A DNA stretch of 26,894 nucleotides from Flavobacteriales bacterium UBA3376. GTDB taxonomy: Bacteria; Bacteroidota; Bacteroidia; Flavobacteriales; Weeksellaceae. Position numbers and translations under genes: made by a program. The notes beneath the pieces are model-generated. The model ran no database searches. It saw only the letters and a list, made by a program, of their open reading frames with translations, and had not been told where the DNA came from. The DNA lies in assembly GCA_002359055.1 (NCBI GenBank), contig DEQC01000086.1:18316-45209 (forward strand). Direction: 5' to 3'. The first letter of the stretch is position 1. The number at the start of each line of letters is the position of its first letter. This document shows, piece by piece, positions 24,837 through 26,894 of this stretch.

Positions 24837-24844
24837 TATCTTTG
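24837..24844 (+). promoter_or_regulatory. Probable promoter -7 element of hutH
   Basis: TATCTTTG is a full match to TANNTTTG, 18 bases before the ATG. The -33 region is T-rich (24812-24817) without a clear TTG. An 11-base imperfect palindrome, TCAACAGTTGA (24821-24831), lies just upstream. Confidence 0.5.
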
Positions 24845-24862
24845 AAAATTAAAAAGTAAGCA

Positions 24863-26374
24863 ATGAATCAAAAAATATACGGAATCGAACATTGGTCATT
24901 TAAAGATGTAATCGATGTACTAAAAGGAGAAGCGCATTCTCATCTCTCGGATGACGCAAAGTCACAAATCAAAAAATCCGCTCAAAATGTCGAAGCCATC
25001 GTAAATTCTGGTCAAACAGTTTATGGAATCAATACTGGTTTTGGTCCTTTGTGCGACACTCAAATTTCTAAAGAAGAAACAAGCAAACTACAAGAGAATT
25101 TATTGATTAGCCATGCAGTTGGCGTAGGAAATCCTATAAATAAAGAAATTTCAAAATTGATGCTAATCAGCAAAATCCATGCATTGGCCAAAGGTTTTTC
25201 TGGTGTAACTTTAGAAGTAGTGGAGCGAATGTTGTTCATGGTCGAAAATGATATTATTCCTGTTGTGCCTGAACAAGGTTCAGTTGGAGCTTCAGGTGAT
25301 TTGGCGCCACTTTCACATTTATTTTTGCCATTGATAGGTGAAGGAGAAGTTTGGGAAGGTGATTCGATCATTCCAACAAAATTAGCTTTGGAAAAACATG
25401 GATTATCGCCGATTCGCCTTTCGGCCAAAGAAGGTCTAGGTTTGATCAACGGAACTCAGTTTATCTTGGCTCATGCGTTGGTTGGTTTGGATAAGTTTGC
25501 TTATTTATTGGACTTGGCCGATGTGGTAGGAGCGATGAGTTTGGAAGCTTATGCAGGTGTGAAATCGCCATTCATGAAAGAATTACATGAAGTTCGACCG
25601 TATCAAGGAACTAAAAAAGTAGCTGCTCGAATCAGAAAAATTTTGGAAAATTCAGAAATCATCGACAATAACGATTTTCCAAGGGTACAAGATCCTTATT
25701 CTTTGAGATGTATGCCACAAGTGCATGGTGCATCGAGAAATGCATGGTTGCATCTGAAAGAAATGGCTGAAATCGAGTTGAATTCAGTGACTGATAATCC
25801 AATTGTTTTAGATGATAAAATATCGATCAGCGGTGGGAATTTCCATGGTCAGCCGATGGCTATGGTGTTGGATTATGCAACTTTGGCTGCTGCAGAAATT
25901 GGAAATATTTCCGATAGAAGAAGTTATTTGTTATTGGAAGGAAATCATGGCTTACCGAGATTGTTGACCGAAAGTTCTGGATTGAATTCAGGATTTATGA
26001 TTCCCCAATATACGGCTGCTGCTTTGGTAACAGAAAATAAAACTTTGTGTTTCCCAGCTTCGGCCGATAGTATCCCGACTTCATTGGGGCAAGAAGATCA
26101 TGTTTCGATGGGAAGTATTTCTGGTCGAAAATTCAATCAAGTTTTAGATAATTTAGAAAAGATTTTGGCCATCGAATTGATGTATGCTTGTCAAGGATTG
26201 GAATTCAGAAGACCTCTAAAATCGAGTCCTATTATCGAACAAGTTTTTGCGTTGGTAAGAACCAAAGTTGATAAATTGGAAGATGATCGATTGATAGGAA
26301 AAGATATCAATAGTATCATTGAAATCATTCAAGGTGACGAATTGAAGGAAATCATCGGCCAAATCGAAGAATAA
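24863..26374 (+). CDS. hutH: Histidine ammonia-lyase
   Basis: The 503-residue enzyme deaminates histidine to urocanate, the first step of histidine degradation. It has the Ala-Ser-Gly triad A143-S144-G145 that forms the MIO cofactor (in GSVGASGDLAPLSHL). The conserved YGINTGFG loop (Y54), SVTDNPIV and FHGQPMA blocks are also present. Length and order of motifs are normal. The other hut genes (urocanase, imidazolonepropionase, formiminoglutamase) are not adjacent, so this gene is solitary here. A tyrosine or phenylalanine lyase is possible within the family, but the overall sequence reads as HutH. It ends in a strong shared terminator. Confidence 0.92.
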   Translation: MNQKIYGIEHWSFKDVIDVLKGEAHSHLSDDAKSQIKKSAQNVEAIVNSGQTVYGINTGFGPLCDTQISKEETSKLQENLLISHAVGVGNPINKEISKLMLISKIHALAKGFSGVTLEVVERMLFMVENDIIPVVPEQGSVGASGDLAPLSHLFLPLIGEGEVWEGDSIIPTKLALEKHGLSPIRLSAKEGLGLINGTQFILAHALVGLDKFAYLLDLADVVGAMSLEAYAGVKSPFMKELHEVRPYQGTKKVAARIRKILENSEIIDNNDFPRVQDPYSLRCMPQVHGASRNAWLHLKEMAEIELNSVTDNPIVLDDKISISGGNFHGQPMAMVLDYATLAAAEIGNISDRRSYLLLEGNHGLPRLLTESSGLNSGFMIPQYTAAALVTENKTLCFPASADSIPTSLGQEDHVSMGSISGRKFNQVLDNLEKILAIELMYACQGLEFRRPLKSSPIIEQVFALVRTKVDKLEDDRLIGKDINSIIEIIQGDELKEIIGQIEE

Positions 26375-26392
26375 ATTCAATTGAGTCAATTA

Positions 26393-26421
26393 AAAAAAGC
26401 AGGTGAAAACCTGCTTTTTTT
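26393..26421. terminator. Bidirectional terminator shared by hutH and the SOD gene
   Basis: A 12-bp stem (AAAAAAGCAGGT with ACCTGCTTTTTT) has a GAAA tetraloop and T-runs on both strands. It lies 18 bases from each stop codon. Confidence 0.88.
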
Positions 26422-26438
26422 ATATTTTTTAAAGTTCA

Positions 26439-26894
26439 TTAAGCTTTGAATAGCTCTTCAACTTTTTCCCAATTAACTACATTGAAAAACGCTTCGATAT
26501 AATCAGGGCGTTTGTTTTGATATTTTAAGTAGTAAGCATGCTCCCAAACGTCCAAGCCCAAAATTGGAGTACCTTTGCAATCAGCATCAGGCATCAATGG
26601 GTTGTCTTGATTTGGAGTAGAACCAACTTTTAATTTTCCATCAACTTTTACCAACCAAGCCCAGCCCGATCCAAATCGAGTAGCAGCAGCTTTTGAAAAC
26701 TCATCTTTGAACTTTTCAAAAGAACCGAAAGCTTCGTTGATAGCTTCAGCTAATTCACCTTTAGGCTCACCACCACCATTTGGACTCATGATTTCCCAAA
26801 ATAAATTGTGGTTATAATATCCACCACCGTTATTTCTAACTGCAGCTTTATCAGCACCTTTTACTAAAATTTCTTCAATTGAAAGTCCTTCTAA
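26439..26894 (-). CDS. Superoxide dismutase [Mn/Fe], C-terminal part (N-terminus outside window)
   Basis: The frame stays open to the window edge at 26894, 35 codons beyond the Met at 26789, so the gene is cut by the window and not truncated. The visible 151 residues include the N-terminal domain end [20 protein letters not shown] with one metal-ligand His, then [18 protein letters not shown], and the [15 protein letters not shown] block with the Asp and His ligands. The first His ligand is beyond the edge. The glycine in NNGGGYYNH together with the glutamine in PNQDNP is the pattern of Mn-type rather than Fe-type enzymes, though cambialistic activity is possible. No signal peptide can be judged. 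Confidence 0.93.
   Translation of the reverse strand, partial: LEGLSIEEILVKGADKAAVRNNGGGYYNHNLFWEIMSPNGGGEPKGELAEAINEAFGSFEKFKDEFSKAAATRFGSGWAWLVKVDGKLKVGSTPNQDNPLMPDADCKGTPILGLDVWEHAYYLKYQNKRPDYIEAFFNVVNWEKVEELFKA

Noticed and set aside
1..26894. Mobile element, CRISPR array, tRNA or toxin-antitoxin system
   Set aside because: I looked for transposase or integrase motifs, spaced repeats, tRNA-like cloverleaf ends and small paired toxin genes on both strands and found none that hold up by eye.

Overview
The window looks like a chromosomal segment of a Bacteroidetes bacterium, most likely order Flavobacteriales. The evidence is an AT-rich composition, a protein with a type IX secretion (T9SS) sorting tail, two GLPGLI-family proteins, a DUF5686 outer-membrane protein, and repeated promoter elements of the Bacteroidetes type (TTG/TTTG near -33 and TANNTTTG near -7). 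I see no insertion sequence, phage, integrase, CRISPR array, tRNA or rRNA. The region reads as ordinary backbone with some lineage-specific genes.

Layout. 1-1131 is the 3' end of a DUF5686 outer-membrane barrel gene. 1357-4077 encodes a membrane pyrophosphatase with a C-terminal periplasmic OmpA-like peptidoglycan-binding module, the most unusual protein here. 4176-5402 is an MFS transporter. On the minus strand (5404-6502) lie an ECF sigma factor and an overlapping four-helix membrane protein. 6714-7970 is a U32-family protein of the TrhP/YegQ type. 8030-9706 (minus) is a secreted T9SS cargo protein. 9910-12526 is a TPR sensor histidine kinase with its LuxR-type response regulator. 12626-13416 is a ferredoxin gene coupled by an ATGA overlap to 5-formyltetrahydrofolate cyclo-ligase.

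13374-14979 (minus) is a two-gene unit: a single-pass membrane protein with a possible cytosolic DNA-binding domain, followed by an overlapping lipoprotein. 15122-15409 is a very acidic small lipoprotein. 15786-17591 (minus) is rpsA (ribosomal protein S1). Then come a GNAT acetyltransferase (17879), an APC amino-acid permease (18458), a universal stress protein (20207-20647, minus), a tandem GLPGLI pair (20865-22426), a folE-cysS operon (22427-24615, minus), hutH (24863-26374) and a 3'-anchored partial superoxide dismutase (26439-26894, minus).

How the genes work together. Four signalling modules face the envelope: the ECF sigma pair, the TPR kinase/regulator pair, the membrane-HTH-like/lipoprotein pair, and possibly the pyrophosphatase-OmpA fusion. 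Housekeeping functions are translation (rpsA, cysS, TrhP), folate metabolism (folE, cyclo-ligase) and oxidative or general stress (SOD, Usp). Perfect hairpin terminators separate several units. Three convergent gene pairs abut or overlap with no terminator between them.
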